A stretch of DNA of 64,000 bases from Helichrysum umbraculigerum (taxonomy: Eukaryota > Streptophyta > Magnoliopsida > Asterales > Asteraceae), in NCBI GenBank assembly GCA_949592205.1, contig CATIUR010000001.1:217378250-217442249 (forward strand). The letters run 5' to 3'. Below, one piece after another: positions 10,941 through 22,874 of the stretch (its first letter is position 1; each line of letters starts with the position of its first letter). The notes below the pieces were generated by a model. That model ran no database searches and was not told the DNA's origin. It saw only the letters and a list, made by a program, of their open reading frames with translations. The translations under genes and the position numbers were made by a program.

Positions 10941-12663
10941 AGCAGCACTGGGTCATCCACCAGTTTTGAACCTAACAAATCATCGATGAAAAGTTAACAG
11001 ACGCTTTCGGAATTAGGTCTTAAATGCTCTACTTGAATTAGAATACTTTATGGTGTTAAGAACGGTCAGAAATTAAATATCGGTCTGTTACCTTATTCAT
11101 GCACCTAGGAGTTAACTCCAAGAAGGGTCACTTGTCTTCATAGACAGTGTTGGGGGTAGAGCAGCCTGATCTGATCAGAATCATGATAGCCTAGTACTCA
11201 GTGACATACTGTCTGAGAAATCAGATAGTAGGGTGCTAGTGTTTACACCATAAGTATCTGAAACAAGTAGAACACAAATACTTAGAAAGAACGTTTTCAA
11301 AACATCAAACCAAACATCATCTCCCCTTTAGACTAATGAAATCACAACAAACACTCCTCTCCATACTGATTATCACCTACCATTTTATTTTGCTGTTTAT
11401 TTAGTTTAATTTAGGACCTAAGTAATTAAAAACCAAAAATCAAATCTCTTGTTTACAAAACCCTACTAAATCGAATCGATCGTCTTGACTGCTTGGTTTC
11501 ACAATACGGTTGATCTTAAGAACGACCCTGAGTCATTACTTATTGCTAACCGCCCTTAGCTATAGTAAAACTTAGGTCCCCAGCTATATAAATTTAAAAC
11601 CACCCTCCGATCGTCCGCCCCGACGGGAAGTTCCGCAACGACAGGGAGCGATCTCTTGACCGACCGCTGGGGCGCGATCAAATAACATAAGTGCTTTGTA
11701 CATGTGTTGTTTATTATAATTATGTTGTATGTAGTATTAGTACCAAACTATCGGTTTAACCACTGTTTGGCCTTCAGTTGGTTTTAAGTGTTACTTGGGG
11801 GCCACCGCGGTATGAGGGTACCCCAAGAACCACCGATCCTCTTGATTTATCTGTTTACGTTGCTTTGCTGTAAGCACTTGTTATTCCAAGTTAGGTTGAT
11901 AGTTAGAGATATATTCACTTATTTTTATGCTAATCCCCCCTCATTACTTCTTGCAGGAAGTCGGGGTCTTGTTGAAATGTTTGAAGGCTCAAACTCTGAT
12001 TTAGTTAATTATGTTAATGGTTTAACATTGTATTTTGAAGTAGTATAACATCTAAACTTAATGCTTGTAACTATTATGGTAAACTAGTTTTAAAGATCAT
12101 GTACGAGTGGATTGCACTTTTGTATTGTATTATATGCAATCAAAGATGTGATTATTTAAACATGCGCTTCCGATAAATAATAATAAAAAAATGATCTTGA
12201 AATTGACGGGTGTTACAATATCCTTATCCTTATTATTTATTGAAACTTAAAAATTGAAATAATTCATTAATTATAAAAAGGAAATCACATGGTAAATTAA
12301 ACCTATAATGACCTCAACACATTCAACACGGTTAGGATGATAGTAGTGATTTAAAATGTTAAAATGTTTTTATCAAGTTTAGAATATTATTCATCGAGTT
12401 TATTAGACTTGCTTTAATGTAAACACGTTATACAAGGAGAATAATTACAGGTTTCATTTTAACAATTTTATTTAACATTTAGTGTTATATAATTAAAATA
12501 ATTCGCGATTGTTAAAATTTGAAGTCAATAAGTATTTGAAGTGATCATAAATTGTAACATGAAATTATTAAGATGCAAAACAAATCTAACACCCACTTCA
12601 TGCAACCTGTTTTGATTTTAGAACCTGTTTATACAACTAAATGAATAACCTCATTAGTCATAA

Positions 12664-12730
12664 TCAAAGGGCCCTTGACCTAACGGTAGGGAAGCCCATT
12701 AACCCAAGATGTTGTGGATCGAGTCTTGAT
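12664..12730 (+). repeat. tRNA-derived SINE head, diverged
   Basis: caaagggcccttgaccta is followed by acggtagg and, about 35 bp on, by ggatcgagtct, which resembles a pol III B box. A similar block lies on the - strand at 46383-46450. It is not a functional tRNA gene, because no cloverleaf fits. Confidence 0.35.
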
Positions 12731-12868
12731 AGTGACACAATTGTATACATGTGTGGAATATGTTCCCAATCCATTTGTGCATGTTATCTTGACCCACTTA
12801 TTTACGATGAGCAGATTAGTAAAATCAAGAACCGTGCATCGCACTGGCATGTATATCTAGTTCATTTC

Positions 12869-15685
12869 TGAAATGCCCTATTTTTTTTTTATAAACCACA
12901 TAAACAATGTCCCATAACTCAATTGTATGCACATTAGGTACATACATCACTTACACGGTTAAACTTAGACTTAATACAAAACTTACTGAAAATTGTGAAT
13001 TAAAAGTGCCATTAAAAGTGCCACTAAAAGTGCTACTAAACACTTATGCATTTTTAAATTTTGAAGACATAACACACACTGAAACTGGCCAAGTACCCGC
13101 CGGGTAAGGCAGGTACCCGCTGGGTAACTGCAATACCAACCGGGTACAAGAGTACCCGTCGGGTACTCTTTCTAGCCCAGCTTCTGTTAACAATGATACA
13201 CTAGTACCCGCCGGGTACTAGTCCTACCCGCCGGGTAGTTCATCCCAACCCAGGCCTGCACCAACTCTTACCAAAATACGAATTTCAAACGCGCATAACT
13301 TTTAACTCGTTAAGAGTTAGACCACCAAATTTTGCAGGCACCTCCACTATTGCAAAATGAAACTTTCCCTTTTTACACTTTTTTAAAATACGCGTTTATC
13401 GAGAAAACGGATGTGTGACTAGTTTATGGTCATTTCAGACACTTTTGGTGACCAAACCAAATTACAAACCACTTACATTCAGACTTCCATCTTTTACCAA
13501 CATTTGCAACCATACATTTTACACTTAAACTAATAGCAACAAGTTACATACTTATACCATGGCTCGTTTTAACCTCTTAACCCATTCACGGCCCAAATAG
13601 ACACTTTTTGACCCGTTTTCCCTACTAACCATATTCTAACTTGTTCACTTATACTTTTACATATAGTTGACGATAACCAAGGTTGTTGACTATATGTCAA
13701 CACCAAAGTCAACCTAAACTTACATTCAATACTTAACTATTTCTATTACATAACAACTTGACATAACCCTTCATACCAACCATTTACTTTGACTTTACCA
13801 AGTCAAAGATGTACTTCATAACTCTTTAACCACTTTACACTTTACACTTCAACCTTGTATATTTTCAAAACTTTTGGGCGATTTACACAATGGCATTCAT
13901 GACGACAATTTAAAAGAGAATGAGCTTTATCTAACCATATAAGCAAGTTCCCTTTCCACTTTAACTTCTTGCCACCATAATCCACTTGTCTTAGCCAATT
14001 GGTTCAATCGAACCAAACACCTACAACATTAAACACTTAAAAGGGTAAGCTTTAAGCTTAGTGAGCATACAAGCAATTAAATAAATAATACTTAAACAAT
14101 GTTTCAAATCATAATCTTTACCAACACCACTTAACATATCAATCTTTTCTTTATCAAGCTAATGCACCGTATATCAATGGTACCATTTAGCTAAACACAT
14201 TACATTACCTTTCTTACCTCATCAAGTTAATGTACTTTATCATAACATGATTACTTAACCATTCACTTTACTTCTTCCACAATGTTAAGGATCCTTAACC
14301 ACTTTCACATATCCATCTACTTACATAGTAAGTAATGGAAACACTTCCACATATCCATCTACTTACATAGTAAGTAATGAAAACAACTTCCACATATCCA
14401 TCTACTTACAAAGTAAGTAATGGAAATAATGTATATATATCATATCTTTACACAATCTTTATCAAAAACTGATACCACATAATTCCATCAACGCTTACCA
14501 TTAAGCATTTATAAATATGTCACATGCTAAAGCAATAACATAATCATTTAATGATATCTATAAAATCAACATTTAACTTTAATAATAACATAACCAATAC
14601 TTCCACCCGGTTATATGAACTTCTTACTCGGAAGCAATACGAAATATATAACCGTTATCCATTTAATCCCCATAGTACTCACCTTAGCTTTAGGCAATTA
14701 AGCAATTCTTGCACTTGAACATGGATTCCATATCTTGGATCACCTATTACATAATATATAAATGTAACAATATACTTAGTATCACATGATGATTAAATCC
14801 CACTAATCATCATTATCATTCTTTTATTCTTACAAGTTAATTTTTAATTCTTACAAGTTGATCTTTAATCAACTAATCATAACTTTACTTTACTTAATCA
14901 TCTTCAACTCAATTCTTGCATACTTAACTTACCACTTAGATTATAATCATAACTATATTATAACCATCTTTTGATTAACTAATTAACTTACTTCATCATG
15001 ATCATCTTTAACTTAAACATTGCATACTTGACTTATTACTATAATAATGATTAATTATCATCACAACTTTCATAACATAACAATTAGAGTGAATTAACAC
15101 CATATTCAAACACTTATACAAAAACCCACTTTCATCATCATTCTTACACTTTAATTTATCAAGTTCTAGATTGAATTAGAGTTAACCACAAGGATTATAA
15201 CACTTCTACATCATAAACTAATCATACTCCATCAAATTTTCGTATTAATTTAACCAATTTCTCACAACTTCTACTAAACCCATTTCTAGGTTAAATTTCA
15301 TAAAGAAACCTACATACCTTTGCTAGAAAGAACCAAATGATGATTAAAAAGTGATGAATTTGAGTTTTCTAGGGTTAATTTGATGTTTAAAGGCTTGATT
15401 CATGTTCCTGCGATTTTCCTTCTTTCCTCCTCTTTGTTTCCGGAACGTATGTGTGTGTATAAATGTGTATGAAACAAGCCGACTTACTTATGTGTGTATG
15501 CAATATAAGTTAGTAATTTTTTACTCCTCGTACTTATCATTGTCTAGAACTTTAAAACCGACAATGGTTATTGCTATTTTATTATACCTAAAATAATAAT
15601 AACTTAAAACAATTACTTTTACCTTTACCACAATAATACTTTAAAATAATATTTCTTGCAATATTTTAATTTTTGGGGTGTTACA
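12869..15685 (-). repeat. Probable solo LTR of a Gypsy (Tekay-like) element
   Basis: Read on the - strand it begins TGTAACACCCC (15685) and ends GGGCATTTCA (12869). It is flanked by the 5-bp duplication atttc (12864-12868 and 15686-15690). It has no coding region, primer site or polypurine tract. A patch at 13090-13250 is dense in the palindrome tacccgccgggta, and an exact repeat with unit cttccacatatccatct lies near 14300-14420. The TGTAACACCC start is typical of Tekay/Del LTRs. The left border rests only on TG plus the duplication, so it is less sure than the right one. Confidence 0.55.
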
Positions 15686-15690
15686 ATTTC

Positions 15691-16160
15691 AAATTTTGAG
15701 CAAAGATATTTATCCTTATTATTAAATACTCAATTCATCGGCAACATTGTATAAACAATATGATCTACAATTCCATACGTTGAAATCAAATCATACAAGA
15801 CTACCATCGATCTTATCATCGAACTTTTACATTATCACCGATATCACCCACCACTATCATCACCCTGCTTCATTGCGCAGATACAAATGCTCATACGTAC
15901 AATGAGTTTATTTTTATGAATCCGATTTATAAAGTTGTATGATCCAACTTGTTAAAATGTAAAGAGTTGCATAGATTATACGACACTTTATTACACTTTT
16001 AATTTAAAGGTTGTATGTATATGTATATGTATATGTATATTTACTTAAGGGAGTTGATAAATACAACAAAATAAATGATGCATGCATCCAACTGTACAAC
16101 AGTTTTTGCTTACTGTATTAGTGTACTATAACATAAATTTGATGTATGAATATTTTTGTA
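15691..16160. other. AT-rich unassigned stretch
   Basis: Nothing recognisable except a short tgtata-type minisatellite at about 16010-16042. The last nine bases, atttttgta (16152-16160), serve as the left target copy of the next transposon. Confidence 0.5.
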
Positions 16161-17627
16161 GGGTAAATACATTTTGTCAGCCATGTACCCTACTAGTTTG
16201 TTCCGAGGTCAGCAACTTACCCCCTAAAATACTAATCTATACATTAAACCGATAACATTTGTGTCAAGATCGACTATATGGTAACCGGTAGCATGAAGAA
16301 CCGGTAATACTGCTTACATGTCAAATATTTTACTTACGTGGCATTATTATATAATATTCATTAAACATACTAAGAGAAATAACTAAAAACAACTCATCAT
16401 CTTCATCGAGAGTCGAGACCCAGATTTGAAGATTCATTCTCCCCTACTTTTTTAATTCCGGCAACACATCACATCATATCTATTCGATTTCAACAAATCT
16501 CAAGGAAAACAAACTTTTACCAAATCACCACCACATTATTTCATATTTATAATTCTTTTTATTTTGACTTTTCTTTGACCAAATCACGAAAGTGTCCAGG
16601 CCTTGAACTTCGCGAAAATCAAACAATAAACCAACAAATTTTATCATCATCATCATCGTCATGTTCAAAATCCACCAACATTCATGAATGCTAACTCGCT
16701 AAATTCAAACATACTCAAAAACAAAGAAATATTAAAATCAACAAATTCCATGAACATATATACATATTTCATATACATATACATATACATACACATATAG
16801 AGTAAACCCATATGCTACATACGTTTACTTCCACTAACTCGTCTGCTTTTACATAAACATATATACATATTTCGATTACATATACATATATATTGAACAC
16901 ACTAGAAGTGGTCGGAGATGACGACGGCAACAATATCGAGCAGATCTGACGAAGTCGAAGGATAGATCTGGTGACCGAAGGTGGTCATTCACTTTCACGA
17001 TGGTAACGATGGTGGTCGTATGCTCTATTCACACTCTTTACCAACGAGTTACCTCCGCAACCTCCTCGTCTTCTTCCGGCCTGCAACTTTCATATTTAAA
17101 AGCGTTTCAGATATGTGGTCGGCGTTTCGATTTGATTACATAAAACATAAATTCACTATACGAAAAGTGGATGTGTTGAAACATATTTTGATGGATGCCA
17201 ATTTTATGACTGTGATTGTAATGTTGACTGGTATTTATTTTTATTTTGCGGTAGACAAAAGTATTCGGTTATTGGGGGGGAAATTTTAATTTTGAACTAT
17301 TTAAATTTTAAAACTTAGTAATTTGAAGTTGATTTCGAGGTCGAATTTAGTTTTTTAATTTTGCGTTTGTTTTCTTACTATACAAAAATTATAAATTATA
17401 GGAATAAGTAATGTGGCTGACATTTGTCAAACCACCTGGCATAAAAACACACATAGCAGCAAACGTGGTTGCTTAGTCATCAAATTTGCAACTGAAATGG
17501 TAAAAGTTAATTTTTTAAAGATTCTAGCATATATCATCCGGTTACATAGCATATATTGGTATTAAAAGTGATATGTTGCCGATCTTGAAACAAACTAGTA
17601 CATGGCCGACACAAAATGTATTTACCC
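16161..17627. mobile_element. Non-autonomous MULE-like transposon (1,467 bp)
   Basis: Terminal inverted repeats of about 55 bp start gggtaaatacattttg at the left and are mirrored at the right end (17580-17627). The flanks atttttgta (16152-16160) and aattttgta (17628-17636) form a 9-bp target duplication with one mismatch, the size used by Mutator-like elements. No transposase is present. A GC-richer block at 16900-17110 differs from the AT-rich rest and could be a captured gene fragment, but I cannot name a source. Confidence 0.78.
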
Positions 17628-18088
17628 AATTTTGTATTGTATGTATCAGAGAAAAGATCAAGGAAGTACAAGGTTTATTAAAAGTATGGGAGAATGCGTT
17701 ATAACCATTATATCATCAAAGATCAATGGTCCAAAATATTTCCAGCATTTTTTAATGGAAAAAATGAAACATATCTTTATTTTGGGCGGAGGGGTAAATG
17801 TGTAATTTAACATAAAAATAATACTAAGCACGTATCACTCATCCTGTTCATTCTCATTCTCACCCGTATCTCACTCTCTTCTCTGTATGAACACACATTC
17901 CCTAACTCATTCAAATCTACTTGTTATGTTTCTTTTTCTTTGATTCAGCCCATTCCTTTTCGATTTTCATGATCTCCTCACTCGTGCATTCGATTTGATC
18001 CGTGAAATTTCTATTTTCATCAACTTTTACCCCCTAATCTGTAAACCCTAGTTTTACTAGTTTTATACGTTTTTTATGTATTATTCAT

Positions 18089-19471
18089 GGATCTTCAGGC
18101 CGAACGTGAAATGAGAAAGGATGCTAAAGATCCTAGTGTCGCGGTTCCATTGCAACCGAAGCCTCTTGGTAAGTAATGATTAACTCGTTTTATTAGGTTT
18201 TTTGTTAACTGTATATGATTGTATTCATGTTATGATGTGATTTTTTTTACGTAATTCGTTTGTATACTGTGCTATTTTGATGACTGAAATTAGCTAAAAT
18301 CATGTATGTCCACCAACTGTTTGACAAAATGCCTCAACTAGTAGTACAAATTTTACTGCAGGATGTACAACCTTTTGTTGTTGGGTTTGTTTGAGATATG
18401 ATCTCTCTTGTAAGTTTATCAATACACATGATCAGTTGCTTAAATCGTATAAGAGAGATTAGTTTATTTTTTGACTTTATTAAAATAGAGACCATTAAAA
18501 GAGATAAAAAAAAGATCAGAAAGCAAGACAAAACACATGTGTTTATGAACTGTTATCTTAAATCGTAATATAGGTGATCATGATGCTAATTTTGTTTAAC
18601 CTACTGATGCTAGTGTTTCATCGTCTCTTGGAGGTCAGTTTTTTCAACTGTGTTTTTGAATACGGTATTCTTGTTTTTAAGTCATGCTATGTTTTTTTAA
18701 CTCTTTATAATTTCAGTTATTAGTTCGTTGCCTTTTTTTGAAGGGAAGTCCTCTTAAGCTTTATTATAAAAGGGGTAAAAAAGGTTGATGTTCAACGTAT
18801 AGGTTTTTTTTAACAACCCCTTTCTTATAACATATGTGTTGTTATTTATTCATTGTTTCTTACTTGTTTTTAGTTGCTATTTTGTTATGTTGTTACTACA
18901 AATGTGTTATGCTCGTTTAGTTGTTTTTTGTTTTGAGTTTTTATTATTTTAGTGTATGTTATAACACATTTGCTCTGTTTATTATTCCAGATCCCAAGCC
19001 TCCCATTGTTAGGAAGAAATCAAAGATGAAGTTTCCTATAAAAGATAAGTCGGATTCATAACCTATTGGTGAAAAATCTTCAGAAAAGAAGCTTACAAAG
19101 GCATCAGCTTCTAGGCTTTCTCCTAACCCATCATCGAAAGTAGATCATATGAATATAAAGAATTATAAAGTTGTTACAAAGGTCAACGTTTCTGAAAACG
19201 TGAAGCAAACGACTGCGAAGAGAAAGCTTTCAACTGATGACAAAGAGGATGTTCCTATAAAGAACCTGAAGTCTTTAAAGATTTAGCTTCTTCGCCTGAG
19301 GATCAAGTATGCTGCCAAGATGTTGCTTCACGAGGTTAATATGCATTCTAAGAAAGTTCACGATCTTGCTGACCAGTTTGACCATTTGTATGACAAAGCT
19401 GAAGTTAGGGAGGTGATCAAGTGTGGTATCAAGAAACGGTATGAAAATGATAATTGTCAAGATGAAGTTTG
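18089..19471 (+). pseudogene. Gene-like fragment inside the MULE-like element
   Basis: A pyrimidine-rich leader (17820-18060) precedes an ATG at 18089 opening 28 codons (MDLQAEREMRKDAKDPSVAV...) up to a possible donor at ggtaagta (about 18169). A later Lys/Ser-rich open segment (about 18990-19285) is broken by a TAA near 19060 and ends in a TAG. A further short segment in another frame (to about 19470) looks helical. The spacing suggests a spliced gene. I do not recognise the product; a captured host gene or a lost element gene are both possible. Confidence 0.4.
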
Positions 19472-19737
19472 AGTAGTTTTAGGAGTTTAGATTCTGGTTA
19501 TCATAGGTAGGTCTTTTGTTGACAAGTATGTTGTGTAACTAGTTGTTGATAACTATTTTGGGGGGAATATTGTTCTGATATGGATCTATTTTGAAGGAGA
19601 ATATTGTTCTGATGTGGATCTCTTTTGGGCAGAATAGTTTAATGATGTGGATATTATTTTGACTAGTTTTAGTTCTTGTTCAAATATTTTTTCTTTAGCT
19701 TCATATTATTTCCAACACATTTTTCAAGTATTTGTAC

Positions 19738-20945
19738 TGTACAACATATGTGTTATTGTGACTTAATCCATATGTTAGTGAGTGAACACATGTGTTATAT
19801 GCTCACAACGCATGTGTTATATCATATTAACACATGTGTTATTTGTTAACAACACATGTGTTAAATGTGACTTGAACCAAACCAGTTTTATTGTTATATA
19901 ACACTTATGTTATTTGTTATTTAACATATGTGTTATTACTAATTAATACAAGTGTTATAGAAAATTTACATATATTTTTTAGAAAATTTACACTTTGTGT
20001 TACGTGGTGACTGGCACAATTACTTGGCTATAACACTATGTTCACAACACATGTGTTACATGAACACAACACATATGTTACATGTTCACAAAATTAACAA
20101 TTGCATTTGTGGTGATAAAATTAACAACTGTATTTGTGGTGACTATATTTTTACAGTGGTTTAACCCATTTTATGTAGTCACACTAAAATGTAGAATTAA
20201 CACATGTGTTATGGAGAATTAACACATGTGTTATACTGATTTAACACATGTGTTAGTGACTTAAACACATGTGTTACATAGAAATACCACATGTGTTTGT
20301 AATATATCGTGTTGTGCTAAAAAAAACACATGTGTTATGATGAATTAACTCATGTGACAAGAAAATGCAATACAACACATGTGTTACATGAACACAACAC
20401 ATGTGTTACATGTTCACAAAATTAAAAAACTGCATTTGTGGTGACTATATATTTACAGTGGTTTAACCCATTTTATATAGTAATCTAAAATGTAGAATTA
20501 ACACACATGTTATGGATAATTAACACATGTGTTATGGAGAATTAACATATGTGTTACTGACTTAAATGCATGTGTTACAGAGAACTACCACATGTGTTTG
20601 TAATATATCGTGTTGTACTAAACAAACAAACATGTGTTATGATTAATTAACTCATGTGATAAGAAAACACAACACATGTGTTACATGAACACAACACATG
20701 TGTTACATGTTCACAAAATTAACAACTGCATTTGTGGTGACTATATCTTTACAGTGGTTTAACCCATTTTATATAGTAATCTAAAATGTAGAATTAACAC
20801 ATGTGTTACTGACTTAAACACGTGTTACAGAGAACTACCACACGTGTTTGTAATATATCGTGTTGTGCTAAACAAACAACACATGTGTTATGATAAATTA
20901 ACTCATGTGACAAGAAAACACAACACAACAAATGTGTTATCAACA
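19738..20945. repeat. Array of the palindrome aacacatgtgtta with ~300-bp higher-order repeats
   Basis: More than 30 exact or near copies of (T)AACACATGTGTTA occur in 1.2 kb, in no fixed phase. On top of this is a higher-order repeat: the marker cagtggtttaacccat recurs at about 20154, 20456 and 20752 (steps of about 302 and 296 bp), with gcatttgtggtgactat and gtaatatatcgtgttgt in the same order each time. The core CACATGTG contains the E-box form CACATG on both strands. Confidence 0.9.
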
Positions 20946-21083
20946 CAACATATTCTTAAAAAAAACACAAGTTAAATGAGAAGCTAATGTTTGATTAAGT
21001 AATATCAAATGCTATCAATTCTAAAGTTTGTATCATATGTAACTAATAATCACATGTAATGAAAGTACCACTGTCAATGTATT

Positions 21084-21347
21084 TTAATTTTCATTTTCAA
21101 TATTTTGTGCTTCCTTTTCTTTTGTTATTCTCTTTGCTTCCGCCTCTTCTTGCTTCCTTATACATGACCGCCTGTTATGGTCCGTCATTTCACATATTCC
21201 GCACGTTTTGGGCTTTACTGCTTTCTTCTTTTTTGCCTTTTCTTTCTGCTGTATACTCTGCAACCGTCCATCATTTGCACAACCTTTGTATCGTGACACT
21301 TCAGGATTTTGTATTTCAACAACATCAGGCTTTTCAATCCCGTGCAA
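21084..21347 (-). pseudogene. FAR1-like C-terminal zinc-finger remnant
   Basis: An 88-codon open segment carries the order NPEVSRYKGC...NDGR...EKAKKKKAVKPKTCGIC...DHNRRSC followed by a Glu/Lys-rich tail. This matches the end of plant FAR1-related (MULE transposase-derived) proteins: a KG...NDGR block, a basic stretch, then a CX2CX4HX4C-type knuckle (CGICEMTDHNRRSC). FAR1-type proteins descend from MULE transposases, so it is probably the leftover of this element's own gene. The transposase domain is missing. Confidence 0.55.
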
Positions 21348-21978
21348 TTTCTCTATAAATAAAGAAGATGGAACTGTATGTCACATGTGTTATAACTATT
21401 TATACGTGTGCTATAATTACTAACACACGTGTTTTAACTACTAACACATATGTTATCAAATATTTGCAATCACATGTGTTTTTTAACACAGTGACATCAT
21501 ATTTTGCGATAATAACACATGTGTTATTATCAATAACACATATGTTATTTAGATATTCATGATGTGTTAATACAAGAGTTTTATTAATCGTAACATATGT
21601 GTTATTAACACTAAGACATGTGTTTATCTCAGTAACATATGTGTTTAACAGAAAATCATAAACACGTGTGTTATAAACATATCATCACAAGTTATATTGC
21701 AATATATTTTTCTGAAGTCACATGTAGCATTCTCTTCAAAAGGCTCCTCTTCAATATGCTCCTCATCCCGAGTTTCTGTGTATTCTTTGAATTCTACCAA
21801 TTTTTTTTGTTGACCAATAGTTCTATAGAAGCGAAAATATACATGATTAGATATCAGAAATCACAAATAACATAATATCACATTAATTTTAGAGCTTCAT
21901 TTTGATGAAATTAAAGCTTTGAATCACTAGATATTGCAGCTCTATTCATGAGATCTTTTTATGAAATCTGAGCAAATT

Positions 21979-22241
21979 ACCTGTAATGTGATGTTCATAC
22001 GTTCAACCTCAATCGTTGTTTCTTCACTTGCTCGTTTGTTCACTCGATTTTGAACTCCGAAATCATAGATTCTTCAATTGCGAGTGTAGAAACCCTAAAA
22101 ACCATCCGATCTCAACAAATAACCTGTAATGCGATGTTTGTACGTTGAATCTGTGTCGTTGTTTATTCAATTGCTCGTTTATTCACTCGATTTTGAACTC
22201 CGAAACCATAGATTCTTCAATCGTGAGATGTAAAACCCTAA
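21979..22241. repeat. Tandem duplication, period about 141 bp
   Basis: Two copies (about 21979-22098 and 22120-22241) share acctgtaatg-gatgtt, the segment cactcgattttgaactccga and an aaaccctaaaa end. They differ at about one base in ten. The aaaccctaaaa block, read in reverse, resembles an early-transcript leader of the - strand gene. Confidence 0.7.
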
Positions 22242-22874
22242 AAGTTTATGCGTGAATTGTTCTGTACGTATCTGAGTATTATTATGTTATTTGATTTCCT
22301 TTTTTGCTGGAGTAATTTGTAAATGACTGGAATACCCCTCCACATTTAATGAGAATGGTGAAATTTGATTGGTTCTTTCATTCTTTTTAAAAAAAGCCAT
22401 ACTTTAATGATCTCATCTCTGTATGTATCATATATTTGAGGTAGGCGTGACCAAAAAAACCGGGTTGGGAAACCGACCCGGTCAATACCCGGAAACCCGA
22501 CCAGGTCAATACCCGGGTAGGCTCTACCCGATTCGGGTTTTACTAGTACCCGCCGGGTACCAAACCGGGTACGCCCCCATACGTTTCAATTCGGGTTGTA
22601 CCCGAACCGGTTCCAAAAACCGGTTTTAATACCCGGTTTGTACCCGGTTTTTACACTAGCCGTTGTGTTTGAGCTCCTAGCCATTTTATATCCGTTTTTT
22701 TTTGCTTTTTTTTACCATTTTGCCATCCTAAAACTAGTATAAATAGATACCTTGGGTTTGGGTTAGTTACAACACTCAAACTCACTCATTCTAGTGAAAA
22801 AACACTCAAAACGCTTACGATTTACATACGAAACTCTCAAAACATTACTCTCATCCTCTCAAAACGCTCTCATA

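Larger units (their letters stand above)
10374..12863. repeat. Old repeat-derived DNA without genes
   Basis: This continues the repeat seen at 1-568. A degenerate duplication lies at 10690-10940. A GC-rich patch (11600-11690) lies in AT-rich surroundings. gacgggtgttaca at 12212-12224 is the reverse complement of the TGTAACACCC start typical of Gypsy Tekay-type LTRs, suggesting a - strand LTR end there. Open frames of 60-90 codons here have no recognisable product. Confidence 0.5.
17648..22420. mobile_element. MULE-like transposon with palindrome arrays (4,773 bp)
   Basis: It is flanked by a perfect 9-bp duplication gtatgtatc (17639-17647 and 22421-22429). Its ends are weakly inverted, agagaaaagatcaagg against agagatgagatcatta. 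Inside are a + strand gene-like fragment, a long CACATGTG array (19738-20945), a - strand FAR1-like zinc-finger remnant (21084-21347), a second smaller array (21370-21690) and a duplicated leader (21979-22241). No intact transposase is left. The layout matches the element at 38989-42597, so the two are one family. Confidence 0.8.

Noticed and set aside
11788..12048. 86-codon open frame in old repeat DNA
   Set aside because: No family resemblance and no gene context; a splice-like ttgcag|gaag was noted but no partner exon.
12212..12224. Second solo LTR ending at gacgggtgttaca
   Set aside because: The LTR-start motif is clear, but no matching target duplication or second end could be found, so only the motif is noted.
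12664..12730. Functional tRNA gene
   Set aside because: Box-like words are present but arms do not pair and the 3' end is wrong; a SINE head fits better.
16981..17289. 102-codon open frame inside the MULE-like element
   Set aside because: No recognisable domain and odd composition; at most part of a captured fragment.
19738..20945. CRISPR-like spaced repeats
   Set aside because: Plant nuclear DNA, repeat unit too short and palindromic, spacing irregular, no cas genes.
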